In this document: positions 33,556-42,870 of the stretch, piece after piece
Numbering within the stretch: the stretch's first letter is position 1
How the letters are laid out: each line of letters starts with the position of its first letter
Origin: an uncultured Dehalococcoidia bacterium
Lineage (GTDB): Bacteria > Chloroflexota > Dehalococcoidia > Lucifugimonadales > CATOSD01
Length of the DNA: 64,000 nucleotides
Assembly: GCA_951812395.1 (NCBI GenBank)
Contig: CATOSD010000001.1
Span: forward strand, 1,957,108-2,021,107
Direction of reading: 5' to 3'
Translations under genes and position numbers: made by a program
The notes under the pieces: model-generated
Database searches by the model: none
What the model was told of the DNA's origin: nothing
Seen by the model: only the letters and a program-made list of their open reading frames with translations

Positions 33556-34626
33556 CTACCTCCCCTGCCCCTCGCCGTACCCAATGTCGTAATCAGGCAT
33601 CGGAAAGCCCACCCCCGATGGTGGGTTAGGGTCATAGCCCAGATACTTAGCCGCAAACTCTCGTGTAGCCAATTCAATTCGGTCCAGACATGACACGGCA
33701 CATTGCTTCGGAACCACCAAACCGTCACCGTAGAGGTATCGGGAGGCATCGCGGGAAATGATGTGCCTTGCCACTGATATTTCCCATTCAGAGAAATCCT
33801 TCTGCCGACGTTCTCCCCAAGGACTCGCGTCCTTGTCCAAATCGGCCGTGTCGGATCTACGCTCAATCTTAAGAAGAACTTCCGGTGACAACGGCAAGAA
33901 ATACTGGAATGAAGAGAAGGCTCCCCCTTCCCACCAAGGCCGAACCGGGCGGAGATAACGAGAGACGGGATTGTCAGAGGTGTAGAGCCGACTATGACCT
34001 AGAGCATTCCCAATCCTCCATGGCGCACCCCGCAATAGGTTGGCGAATCCTTGAACCTCTTGGAGGAGATGATTGGTTGTAGATGCTGGCTGGCTTGGCT
34101 CCTTCTCGCCATACCGCTCATGGAATGGTTTCGCCTGCCATTCTTGATACTTGGCGAGGCCTTCATTCTGTCCGAATTGACCTAAGAACTGACCCTTTAG
34201 ATTCTGCTCAATCTGCGTGAAGACCCCGCCAAGAGCATCGTCCAACTCTTGCCGTTTGTGCGGAGTGCGCATGATCAGTGCGGCTATGAATCGGGCAAGT
34301 GCATTTTCTTCTGCCCGGGTCAAAGTCGAAATTGCTGAAGGATCGTCAATCAGGCACTGCACGACAGTTGCGGCATCGCTCTCTAACTCTGCAAGCCAGT
34401 CTTCTGCCGAATAATCCTGCCCGTCCATGCGAACATCATAGAATCGTGTTTCCACCGCCACATTCTCAGGTGATGTGACATACTCACGTCCTTCCCGTAA
34501 GTCAACGACGCGTAGTTTGCCATCTGCCCTCGTGAATTCCTTTAGGTAGAAGCGTGGAACGAAATGCTGACGTCTAGTTTGAGTCGCTCCAAGTATTGGT
34601 TCGTTCCATCTAAAAGCATCTGCCAT
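33556..34626 (-). CDS. DUF4238 family protein
   Basis: The 356-residue product begins with the DUF4238 hallmark RRQHFVPRFYLKEFTRADGKLRVVDL and continues with NVAVETRFYDV, LARFIAALIMRTP, LYTSDNPVSRYL and FLPLSPEVLLKI, all typical of the family. The biochemical role is not established; members are frequent in accessory and defence regions. It starts 1 bp before the methylase stop region (spacing 1 bp), so it is translationally linked with the methylase-helicase pair. Confidence 0.88.
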   Translation of the reverse strand: MADAFRWNEPILGATQTRRQHFVPRFYLKEFTRADGKLRVVDLREGREYVTSPENVAVETRFYDVRMDGQDYSAEDWLAELESDAATVVQCLIDDPSAISTLTRAEENALARFIAALIMRTPHKRQELDDALGGVFTQIEQNLKGQFLGQFGQNEGLAKYQEWQAKPFHERYGEKEPSQPASTTNHLLQEVQGFANLLRGAPWRIGNALGHSRLYTSDNPVSRYLRPVRPWWEGGAFSSFQYFLPLSPEVLLKIERRSDTADLDKDASPWGERRQKDFSEWEISVARHIISRDASRYLYGDGLVVPKQCAVSCLDRIELATREFAAKYLGYDPNPPSGVGFPMPDYDIGYGEGQGR

Positions 34627-34627
34627 G

Positions 34628-37600
34628 TCACCCCTCCCGTCCCATGCGGTACTTGATGTCGTAGTTGATTATGAAGTCCAGCTCCTCCTCCGTGAAGCCG
34701 TAGTGCTCCGCCAGCACGCGGTCGATTTTGTCAATGATGGGCTTGGATCTCTTAACCTCAAAGGATTGCGTCTCCGTTTTGCCTGTCTGCTTTTGTTGCC
34801 GGACAAGCATCGAACTGTTCTGAGCTATGTCTTCCAGATACAGCTTTCCAAGACGAGTCATTTCGGGGTTCGCTAACACAGACTTTGGAATCGGAAAACT
34901 TCTAACGTCAGCAGGGTTCAAGTCACGAAGATTCGACGTGATCGTATACCACCACCAGAAGATGTCACTGCTAAGTGAGGCGACAAGTGGCTGGACTTGT
35001 TCTCGGTGCGATACCGAGAAACTTGTCTCGCGACTTGAACTTCCCCATTGCCCATTTACCTTAAAGGCTGGTGCAAAGTCAGTGAAAACCTTCCAGTAAA
35101 GCCCACCTGTGGTCCGGTAGAATATTCGGTGATCAGTTTTGCCCATGAAGTTTGCGACTGAAGTAGTCGCCGATGTGAGCTTCTCAAACACCGAATGCTC
35201 TAGGGACGTGCCAATCTTTGGGACCCAGAATGAGGGCCTATTGCGAGGAACCCATGCGAAACCCATTAGGTCGAACAGCTCTTCTCTACAATCACTTGTC
35301 CACTTCTGATAGTTGGTGGAATAGGATTGCGGACGAGCCGAAGGAGTCAACGTGAAGATGGTCAGTGCCCGATTCACCGTATCGAACAACTTGGCTGGTC
35401 GCCAGGCGAAATTCGCATACCATACGTTTCGAGTCCCTACTTCCAGTATGTCTTGCACAGCCTTCATACGTTGGGTGGACGGCAGCGCAAGTGGGACGAT
35501 CATGCTCATGCAGCCTAGCTTACCAATTAGGGCTACGCTGCGTTCGATGCAGAGTGCATGGATCGCCCCGGTATCAAGACAAGCAAATCCATGCATCTTG
35601 TAGTCAACTTCACGAAACTCCAGATATGGTGGGTTGCCGATAACCACGTCAAATCCGCCCGTGGACATGATCCCGTAGAATTCGACGAACCAGTGAAAGG
35701 GCTGGTGGCTGGTGCGCCAAGCGTCGTAGGCAGCGGGCCTGCTAGGTTCGACGCCGTACTCTCGGGCCAAGTGGCGATCTAGTTCGTCGTCTAGGCTGCG
35801 GAGGCGGTCGCGGAGGGCCTGTTTGTCGGTGGAGGTCACCTGTCCACCGTACATGGTCTGCTGCCAGCGGAACTGGTTAAAGGCCGCGCTGGCAATCTCC
35901 GCTTCCTCATTGATGCGGTCTAATGCTGCTTGGTCCTCGGGGAACACCTGCCGGTGCTGACCGTTGGGCATAACCGTCATGGCCTGCCGAACGGCGTCCA
36001 GTGACGTGAAGCCGACGAGCGTGTTTCCTGCACGAAAGTTGAAGTCTATGTCCGGCAGCGGCTCTATCTGGTCGTAGCTTTCGAGCTGGGCGACTAACTT
36101 CAGGAAGAGGCGCAGCTTGCATATCTCTACGGCCTCTTCCATGATGTCCACGCCATAGAGGTTGTTGAGCACGATGGACTTGAGGATGAAGTAGCGTTGA
36201 TTGCGGTGCTCATCTCCTTGCTCCTCGCTGGGGTGCTTGTCCACTTGCTCAAGGATGCGGCGAAAGTCCCCAAGGTGCTCAGGGCTGCGCTTACGCTCGG
36301 ACCTCTTGGCATCGTCCAGGAAGCCGCGCATACCCTCCAGGCAGGCGGTGTAGAGAGGTTCCAAAATGTTGAGGGCGGCGAAGAGAAACGCGCCGGAACC
36401 GCATGTGGGGTCCAACACTGAGATTCCGGTTTGGGTACGTTCCTGGTTGCCGTAGAGGGCGTGCCAGAAAGCGCGCAGGAGCTCCGGCCCCTCGCTCTGG
36501 GCGATGACGTCCCTGGCAAACCGCTCGATGTCGAGGTTCAGCGTGATGAGGTCGTTGATCTCCTGCACCTCGCCGGAGGCGAGCTTTGCTCGGACATCTT
36601 CGTATCGCTGACGCCGGGCGACGACCTCCCGCCAGGTCTCAGTGAGCAGCGCGTAGTCCTCCGTCGCAGGGGCATTCCAGCCTCCGCGCTTGGACACATC
36701 GTCTATGCCGGCAGCGATGTTGTCGGGCAGGTCGAAGGGCGCTTCAAGGCGTTCGGGGTCCTCCGGCTGCCGGGCATTCCACGCGATGCCATGGCCGACA
36801 GCAGGGTAGATGTAGCGGTCTGGGTCGTCCCGCAGCAAGCGCCAGACCCCACCGTCCGGCCCGAAGGCCACGGGACACTCCTTCTTAGCGGCGTCGAACA
36901 GGAATGGGATCACCGTGTTGCGGGAGATGTAACCGGTGATGTCCTCCTTCGTGTAGTAGGCCCCCATCTGCTTCTGGTTGACGTACTTCTCGAAGATGTA
37001 GCCAAGCACGTCAGGGTTGATCTCGTTGTCCTCCCGGTAAGGACGCTCATCCAGGTGCCAGCGGTAGCCGTCGAAGAAGTCGAAGACCCGCTCGAAGGCG
37101 GCGTCCGGGATGGAAATGCCAGGGTTGTCCTTCTCTAACTCGTGCTGGTCGAACAAGCCACCGTTGAGGAAGGGCACCCTGCCAAGAAGCGCCGCCAGTT
37201 CTGAATCTCGCCGGGCTTCGGGCTGTCCCAGCCCTTCGTGGAAGAGCTTTAGCAAGAACTCGCGATAGAACTGCTGAAAGCGCCCGTCGCCATGCTTACT
37301 CTGGATCTCGAGCAGCTTGGCGCGAAGGTAGTCGGTGTTGTCGTCCAGAAACCCCTGCTTCTGGACGAAGTAGACGAACATCATGCGATTGAGCATGAGG
37401 GAGGCATACCAGTCGCGGTCGCCCTGGGCCGTGATGCCCTCAATGAACTTTCCGAAGGCGGTCAGTTCGGTCCTGAAGCGTTCGTAGAATCGCTTGGTGA
37501 CCCTCTCAACGTCCAACGCCGCCCGCACCCGAGATGCGATAAGGGCGATATTCAGCGACGGCTCTTCATCCAAGGAGACGAATAGCGGCTGAATGCGCTG

Positions 37601-37990
37601 TAGCAGGTGGTCTCCGCTGCCGCCGGTGGTGAAGGTGTACTCGCGGCAGGCGGCAGGCTTGCCGCTCTCTCGCTTGACCCACTGCCAGACCTGCGCCTTG
37701 CGGCCTGGGTCAGTGAAGATGATGAGGTGCTCGAAGGTGCGCTTGGCGACCTCGCTCTCAATCTTGCGTCGAACCGGGTACTGAGGAACGTTGTTGTCGA
37801 CACTGGAATCGCACTTGTAGACAGCGAACCCCGCCTTCTCCGCAATGGGGTTGAGCGTGTAGTCCCGCTCGTAGACGCGGACAACGAATGACTCCGTGAC
37901 GTAGTGGTCCCAACCCAAGCCCTCCACGAAGAGACGCGGAAAGTCGAAGGCCTGTAGGTGGGGCCGTAGCTCTTCAATGGAGACTGGCAT
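34628..37990 (-). CDS. Eco57I/type IIG-like adenine-specific DNA methyltransferase
   Basis: The 1120-residue product is a large class I SAM-dependent DNA methyltransferase. The SAM-binding motif I VLDPTCGSGAFLFAALNIL is near residue 520 and the catalytic motif IV VVIGNPPYLEF near residue 780, giving N6-adenine specificity. Upstream lies a conserved helical region (LMLNRMMFVYFVQKQGFL, LNGGLFDQHELE, INPDVLGYIFEKYVNQKQMGAYYTKEDITGYI) shared by Eco57I-like enzymes. The C-terminal part should recognise the target. The ATG overlaps the helicase stop by 1 nt (TGATG), so the two act together as a restriction-modification pair. Confidence 0.92.
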   Translation of the reverse strand: MPVSIEELRPHLQAFDFPRLFVEGLGWDHYVTESFVVRVYERDYTLNPIAEKAGFAVYKCDSSVDNNVPQYPVRRKIESEVAKRTFEHLIIFTDPGRKAQVWQWVKRESGKPAACREYTFTTGGSGDHLLQRIQPLFVSLDEEPSLNIALIASRVRAALDVERVTKRFYERFRTELTAFGKFIEGITAQGDRDWYASLMLNRMMFVYFVQKQGFLDDNTDYLRAKLLEIQSKHGDGRFQQFYREFLLKLFHEGLGQPEARRDSELAALLGRVPFLNGGLFDQHELEKDNPGISIPDAAFERVFDFFDGYRWHLDERPYREDNEINPDVLGYIFEKYVNQKQMGAYYTKEDITGYISRNTVIPFLFDAAKKECPVAFGPDGGVWRLLRDDPDRYIYPAVGHGIAWNARQPEDPERLEAPFDLPDNIAAGIDDVSKRGGWNAPATEDYALLTETWREVVARRQRYEDVRAKLASGEVQEINDLITLNLDIERFARDVIAQSEGPELLRAFWHALYGNQERTQTGISVLDPTCGSGAFLFAALNILEPLYTACLEGMRGFLDDAKRSERKRSPEHLGDFRRILEQVDKHPSEEQGDEHRNQRYFILKSIVLNNLYGVDIMEEAVEICKLRLFLKLVAQLESYDQIEPLPDIDFNFRAGNTLVGFTSLDAVRQAMTVMPNGQHRQVFPEDQAALDRINEEAEIASAAFNQFRWQQTMYGGQVTSTDKQALRDRLRSLDDELDRHLAREYGVEPSRPAAYDAWRTSHQPFHWFVEFYGIMSTGGFDVVIGNPPYLEFREVDYKMHGFACLDTGAIHALCIERSVALIGKLGCMSMIVPLALPSTQRMKAVQDILEVGTRNVWYANFAWRPAKLFDTVNRALTIFTLTPSARPQSYSTNYQKWTSDCREELFDLMGFAWVPRNRPSFWVPKIGTSLEHSVFEKLTSATTSVANFMGKTDHRIFYRTTGGLYWKVFTDFAPAFKVNGQWGSSSRETSFSVSHREQVQPLVASLSSDIFWWWYTITSNLRDLNPADVRSFPIPKSVLANPEMTRLGKLYLEDIAQNSSMLVRQQKQTGKTETQSFEVKRSKPIIDKIDRVLAEHYGFTEEELDFIINYDIKYRMGREG

Positions 37991-40900
37991 CAGGAGTCGT
38001 CCTCCGTGTCGAACAGTCCCAGGGAGCAGATGATCTGAGGTTCCTGGGCCTCGGCGGCGGCGTTCCCCGTCAGGCAGAGCCTGTCCTCCTCACGCAGCGA
38101 CATGACGATTTCGCCTAACTGGTCGTCGGATACGCCGCTGCGGAGCTGCCGGTTCAGGGTGTCTACTGCCGAAGGGCGCAGAGGATAGCGGTAGATGTCG
38201 TCTATGGCCTTGTGGAGAGCGTCCACGTCGAACAGCTGGCCTTTGATGGCGTCGGCGTAGGCCTTGAGGCGCGTGTAGGTGCGGAAGCGAGCGCCGGACG
38301 GTCGTCCCAACTGGCCACCGACTCGCTTCTCCTCTCTGACGACGTGCCTGACACCATCAGCAACAAGCTCGTGGTGGCTCTCGTGGTGAGGCTGCGCCGG
38401 GGTATCGGGCCTACACTCGGCGTCGGCGAGGATTTCAAGCTGCGACTCGGTGATGCTGTGACCCTCGCGGTCCACGTAGGCCAGGGCGTCGTTGCCGTCG
38501 GCGGTCCGCATGAACACGAGCACGCCCTCAGGCCGCTGAGCAATTGGAGTGTGCTCCCGCGAGGAGAAGACGACATCCGGCAAGTTGGCCACTGCCTTCT
38601 CCAGCGACGGGTCCGCGCTAATGGCGTTCTTCCATATCTGGTAGGCATGGGACGCCAAGTCCACGTCGCCTTCAGGATCGCCGTCCAGGATGCCCGCGCG
38701 TTCGTGGTACAGGTTGAGGATGGCCTGATTATCGTCTTCGTCCTCGAAGAACGCCTCGTCAGCGCCGACCACCTCAGCGTTCTCTCTGAGCCGCTCTCGC
38801 ACTCGCCCGCGCAGGTCGATGATGCGCTCGACGCCCTCGGCGGGCAGGAAGGAGTGACAGAGTATCTCCTCCGCCTTCTGCCCGATGCGGTCGACGCGGC
38901 CCGCGCGCTGGATGAGGCGGATGATGGCCCAGGGCAGGTCGTAGTTCACGACCACGTGGGAGTCCTGGAGGTTCTGGCCCTCGCTCAGCACGTCGGTTGC
39001 TACCAGGACGCGAAGCTCCCGCTCCGGTTTGCCCTGGCCCGGCCGCTGGTTGCTGTCCGGGCTGAATCGCCATGCTGAAGCCGTGGGGTCGGCGGAGCTG
39101 CCGGTAACTCCTGCCATTTCCGCAACCCCTCTCTTCTTGAGCTGCGCCTCCAGGTAGTAAACAGTGTCGGCAAACTGGGAGAACACCAGCACCTTCTGGT
39201 CTGGGAAGGTCTCCGTCAGTAGTGAGTTGAGCGCGTCGAGTTTGGCGTCTTTGGCAGGGTCCCAGTCCCCGTAGGCCTGAAGTATGTCCAGGAGGGCATT
39301 GGAGTCGGATTGAAGCTCGTCTTCAAGAGAGCGCTTGAATAGGTCGGCGCGGAGCCACTTGAAGCGGCCCTTGAAGCGGCCCTGGTACTCGCCGTATATC
39401 TGGGCTGCCCGCGCCTCGAAGTCGGAGGCAGTCCACACGCCGCCGGTCCTCTCGACCGCTTCCTCCTGGTCATCGTCGTCAGGGTCGAAGAGAGCGCCCT
39501 TCGCCTGGTCCGTGTCCTCGTCGGTGAAGCGGGAGTCTAGCATCTCGGCATCCTGCGTGCCGAGGGGCAGAGGCAGGCCGTTCCTGATGGCGTGGAGGAA
39601 GACGTAATTGCGAAGCACGTGCCGCTCGACGGATTGCAGAAATGCCGCGCCGCTGCTCTCCAGCCGCTTGAACAGATTGGTGCGGCAGAATCCGATCAGG
39701 CGCTTCCCAGCCCGGGAAAGGTCGTCGATCTGTCCATCCTCTACCTTAGTGGGTGGCGTCTCCGGGTTATCCAACAGATAGTTGCCGAGGCCGTACCTGG
39801 GCAGGTAGAGGTCCTTCACTATGTCGACTACCTTCGGAGAGTACAGCTTGGCGTACTGGTCGTTGGGGTTGGAGTCGTCGATGGCGAACTTGACCGTCTT
39901 GGGCACGCGGGTAGGGAAGAACGACCTGGTTCCGTCCTCGTAGGTGAGGAACTTCCGGCCAGTCTCCTGGTCGGTCTCAGCGTAGTTGTCCTGGATGAAG
40001 CTGCGGGTGCGGCGCACCAGGTAGAGGCGCATTAGGTCGCGCCAGTCGTCGGTGTGTTCGCTGAAGTCGAAGGCTCCCAGTGTCCTGAGACCGGCTTGAT
40101 GGCGTCGGACGAACTCTACCTCTCCCAAGTCGCGAAGCAGGCGCTCCGGGCGGATGCCCAGGTCCTGGTCTTCCTCCACGAAGATGCGCAGTTGGCTGGA
40201 CAGATCCAGGTACGTCTTGTTATAGGGCGTAGCCGATAGAAGAATGCATTTGCTCTCGTTGTCCTGGACGTACTTCTGAATGGCCCGGTAACGGCGCCCC
40301 TCCCGGTTGCGAAGGTTGTGGCTCTCGTCGATGACGACGAGCCGGTAGCGGCGCAGGGTTGGCAGCTCGCCGAGCACCCTGCTCAGGGACAGCACTCTAG
40401 CCCGAAGCTGGTATTCGTACACGTAGTCTTCCCACATCGGCACGAGGTTCTTCGGGCAGATAATGAGCGTCTCCAGCCCGTAATCGTCCTCGAAAATGCG
40501 GGCGACGGCGGTGGCCATGAGCGTCTTGCCAAGTCCCACCACGTCCCCGATGAGCACGCCGTTGCGCTTGTTCAGGTGATGGGCCGCAATCTTGACCGCA
40601 GCGGCCTGGAAGTCGAACAGCCGGTCGCCGAACACCTTGGGAACCCTGAACTCGGCAAGGCCGGCGCGCGCTTCGTGGGAGAGGTGGTAGGCCATCTTCA
40701 GGTAGACGTGGTAGGGCGGTATCAGCGCCTCCCTCGCCCAGCTCTCTTCGATGATCTGGAGCAGTTCGTCTGTGATGTCGACGCAAAACCGGTCGTTCCA
40801 CCTGTCCTCGAACCACTGCTTGAGCTTCACCGTGGCGTCCTGGTCGAGTACGTCCACGTTCAACTCACCCTGTCCCGACAGACCGGCGAAGGTCAAGTTG

Positions 40901-41385
40901 CTGCTTCCCAGGTAGCCGACGATGGGGTTTATGGGATCGTTGCGAAACAGGAGGTAGAGCTTCGCGTGCAGCGGGTGGCGTAGAAAGAGCTTGACAACGA
41001 CCTTTTTGGCGCGAAGCTGTGCGGCCAACTGCCGCAGGGTCCGCTCGTCGGCATTGGTAGGAGCGCCGATAGTGAGTTGCTGGCGAAGCTGTTCAGCCAA
41101 CTGGACTCGGAGACGATGCGCAGTCTGGTTGTCCATGCCCGAGGGCCTATCGATCAGACTCAGCGCATCCCGGAGGTCTTCGTGCGGCAGTCTCTGCATC
41201 CCGATTAGTACGCGGCACGGTCCGTCACCGTCGCTCCAGTCGTCCACATGTGGCGCAAGCCCGCCCCAACCTCGTAGATTGAAGTAGCCGACGCAGAAGT
41301 CCGCCCGTGACGACAGGGCCAAGGTCTCCCGCAACGCGGGCAGGAGACTGGTGTCAGACGCAAGGTTGTCAAAGATACGCGGCAT
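37990..41385 (-). CDS. Phospholipase D-like nuclease / SNF2-type helicase fusion
   Basis: The 1131-residue product starts with a PLD-family domain: YFNLRGWGGLAPHVDDW, then HPLHAKLYLLFRNDP and GYLGSSNLTFAGLSGQGELNV, the HxK...GSSN pattern. A superfamily 2 helicase follows: LIGDVVGLGKTLMATAVAR (motif I), VVIDESHNLRN (motif II, DESH), LLSATPYNK (III), VLVFSQFADTVYYLE, then LVATDVLSEGQNLQ and IQRAGRVDRIGQ (VI). Such fusions pair with Eco57I-like methylases in restriction systems, with the PLD domain as probable cleavage module. It starts 6 bp after the HTH gene. Confidence 0.92.
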   Translation of the reverse strand: MPRIFDNLASDTSLLPALRETLALSSRADFCVGYFNLRGWGGLAPHVDDWSDGDGPCRVLIGMQRLPHEDLRDALSLIDRPSGMDNQTAHRLRVQLAEQLRQQLTIGAPTNADERTLRQLAAQLRAKKVVVKLFLRHPLHAKLYLLFRNDPINPIVGYLGSSNLTFAGLSGQGELNVDVLDQDATVKLKQWFEDRWNDRFCVDITDELLQIIEESWAREALIPPYHVYLKMAYHLSHEARAGLAEFRVPKVFGDRLFDFQAAAVKIAAHHLNKRNGVLIGDVVGLGKTLMATAVARIFEDDYGLETLIICPKNLVPMWEDYVYEYQLRARVLSLSRVLGELPTLRRYRLVVIDESHNLRNREGRRYRAIQKYVQDNESKCILLSATPYNKTYLDLSSQLRIFVEEDQDLGIRPERLLRDLGEVEFVRRHQAGLRTLGAFDFSEHTDDWRDLMRLYLVRRTRSFIQDNYAETDQETGRKFLTYEDGTRSFFPTRVPKTVKFAIDDSNPNDQYAKLYSPKVVDIVKDLYLPRYGLGNYLLDNPETPPTKVEDGQIDDLSRAGKRLIGFCRTNLFKRLESSGAAFLQSVERHVLRNYVFLHAIRNGLPLPLGTQDAEMLDSRFTDEDTDQAKGALFDPDDDDQEEAVERTGGVWTASDFEARAAQIYGEYQGRFKGRFKWLRADLFKRSLEDELQSDSNALLDILQAYGDWDPAKDAKLDALNSLLTETFPDQKVLVFSQFADTVYYLEAQLKKRGVAEMAGVTGSSADPTASAWRFSPDSNQRPGQGKPERELRVLVATDVLSEGQNLQDSHVVVNYDLPWAIIRLIQRAGRVDRIGQKAEEILCHSFLPAEGVERIIDLRGRVRERLRENAEVVGADEAFFEDEDDNQAILNLYHERAGILDGDPEGDVDLASHAYQIWKNAISADPSLEKAVANLPDVVFSSREHTPIAQRPEGVLVFMRTADGNDALAYVDREGHSITESQLEILADAECRPDTPAQPHHESHHELVADGVRHVVREEKRVGGQLGRPSGARFRTYTRLKAYADAIKGQLFDVDALHKAIDDIYRYPLRPSAVDTLNRQLRSGVSDDQLGEIVMSLREEDRLCLTGNAAAEAQEPQIICSLGLFDTEDDS

Positions 41386-41391
41386 AGACGC

Positions 41392-41628
41392 CTACCTGCT
41401 ATCCGGCCTTTCGGCCAGTGTCGCCCCGCGACCTTGATGAGTCTTCTGCCTATTACCACCCCCGGCCCTCACCCACTCGTCTACTTCCGAAAGCCGAAAG
41501 CGAAGGAGCCGCCCCACTTTGTGCGCTGGGAAGTCTTTTGAGTCAACCCAACGGTAGATGGAGTCCTTTCCTACGCTCAGGTGGGCAGCCACGTCTGCAA
41601 TACCGACCCAGCCCTCTTCAGACGCCAT
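41392..41628 (-). CDS. Small HTH (excisionase/MerR-like) DNA-binding protein
   Basis: The 78-residue product is a helix_turn_helix_17/excisionase-type domain: EGWVGIADVAAHLSVGKDSIYRWVDSKDFPAHKVGRLLRFRLSEVDEWVRAGG. It is the first gene of the minus-strand operon and overlaps its translation unit closely (6-bp gap to the helicase). It likely regulates the restriction locus; no recombinase is nearby, so an excisionase role is less likely. Confidence 0.85.
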   Translation of the reverse strand: MASEEGWVGIADVAAHLSVGKDSIYRWVDSKDFPAHKVGRLLRFRLSEVDEWVRAGGGNRQKTHQGRGATLAERPDSR

Positions 41629-41744
41629 GTCCAGTAACTCCTTACAAAGAAAGCCTACAAATTACAATGAAAGTATAGGTTTACGAGTATCTGCCGTCAA
41701 TCTACAGCGATTCGGAAACCCTAAGAGAGGAGCGTAGGTTTCGG

Positions 41745-41945
41745 GCAACAAAAAAGGGCCGCACACACGAAAGTCCGTAACATCGAAAACGAAAAAAGGG
41801 CCGCATACATGGACAGCCAGGGGGAGGACATCGCCAATGGAGCGACGTCCTCCCCCCTTTTGTGTCGGCTTTAGCGTCCCGCGCCGACCGGCTCGGCCTC
41901 CCGCTCCATCGCCCACTCGAACATGGACATGGAAGCGGGCTGAGG
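41745..41945. repeat. Element-end module, copy A (A-tract, hairpin, helicase 3' end)
   Basis: Contains AAAAAAGGGCCGCATACATGG (two imperfect repeats), an inverted repeat of GGGGGAGGAC type, then the 3' end of a helicase gene (CCCACTCGAACATGGACATGG). The same order of parts, diverged, occurs at 57225-57410. Confidence 0.6.
41819..41857. terminator. Strong inverted repeat, likely bidirectional terminator
   Basis: GGGGGAGGAC pairs with GTCCTCCCCC, with an inner TCGC/GCGA extension, followed on the plus strand by CCTTTTGT. It lies just after the stop of the truncated helicase (minus strand). Confidence 0.6.
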
Positions 41946-42563
41946 CTTGCTCCTGCGTCCCTTCGGCTTGATCGGCTCCTCGGCCATGAACTCTGCCCAG
42001 GAGAACAGCGACTGCTGCGGCTCCTCGGCCTCCTCGTGGTGGTCGTTCCCGTTGGCCCCGTTGGCGGGCGTGTGTCCGTTGACCGGAACCAGCTCCACCG
42101 TCGGCCCGATGCCAATGGCGTCGTGGTGACCGTTCCCGTTGGCGTGGTGCCCGTTGGTCCCGTTGCCGTTGACCCCGACGGTCTCCGGTTCGACTTCGAC
42201 GGCCTTCCAGCCTTCGTCCACCAACAGCTCCTCGGCGGCGGCCTCGGTGTTCCGTGCTTGAGCGAAGACCTCCTCCACCGTCTCGGCCTCGTCGTCGTCC
42301 TCATCCTCTCCGCTGACGATCTTGCGGGCCAGGGCCATCATCATGTCGTCGCCGTCATCCCCGAAGGCGGCCAGCCCGTCCTCCGGCAGCTCGCCCTCGA
42401 CGGCAAGGGAGCTTTGCAGCTTCTTCGCCACCAGCTTGAGGGCGTCGGCCTGTAGGGTGTTGCGGTAGGACATGAACACCACCTTGACCGGGCGGGTCTG
42501 ACCGATGCGCCACGACCGCCGCGACGCCTGCCTCATCACGTACACGCTGTAATCGGTCTTTGT
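41871..42563 (-). pseudogene. Truncated SNF2-type helicase, C-terminal part only
   Basis: About 230 codons encode the end of a large helicase. TDYSVYVMRQASRRSWRIGQTRPVKVVF is helicase motif VI, followed by SYRNTLQADALKLVAKKLQSSLAVEGELPEDGLAAF. An acidic and Asn/Gly/His-rich tail follows, ending SMSMFEWAMEREAEPVGAGR. The Walker and DEAD-box parts are absent: the sequence right of 42563 does not encode them. The gene was probably an element-backbone helicase disrupted by insertion of the adjacent pVip cassette. A relic of the same gene end is seen at about 57300-57410. Confidence 0.8.
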
Positions 42564-42870
42564 CTGACAATCGACACAAAAAAATACGGTTCTCATGGAC
42601 AGCCGACTTGGACGAGACTGGGACCGAATAGCTCTCCAAAGAACTGCGGACACCTATCAGTCTGTCCACATGGAAGCGCGCTTCCTCCGCTCCAGGTTTT
42701 CCGAATAGAGTTAGTTCAGGCTCCCTATGATGCCCCTTCCAAGAGTTTGCCCGTTGGAATTGGCCTCGCTTCTGGTTTTGTCCACCAGACTGGGGCTGAA
42801 GGCCCGTACGAACGAATCTAAGATGTTCAGAAAGCGGTTCCGATGAAGCTCTGGAGCATCGTGAGGTCAC
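42564..42870. other. Junction and upstream region of the viperin gene; no gene seen
   Basis: No family sequence is visible. GTGAGGT at 42858-42864 is a usable Shine-Dalgarno for the viperin ATG at 42871. The helicase break point lies near 42563. Confidence 0.5.

Noticed and set aside
41392-41628. Excisionase of an integrative element
   Set aside because: The HTH matches excisionases in fold, but no integrase is nearby and the gene is in tight operon with a restriction helicase; regulator is more likely.
41702-42304. Second long open frame overlapping the truncated helicase on the same strand
   Set aside because: It is a shadow rich in Arg, Thr, Ser and Pro; the other frame has clear helicase motifs.
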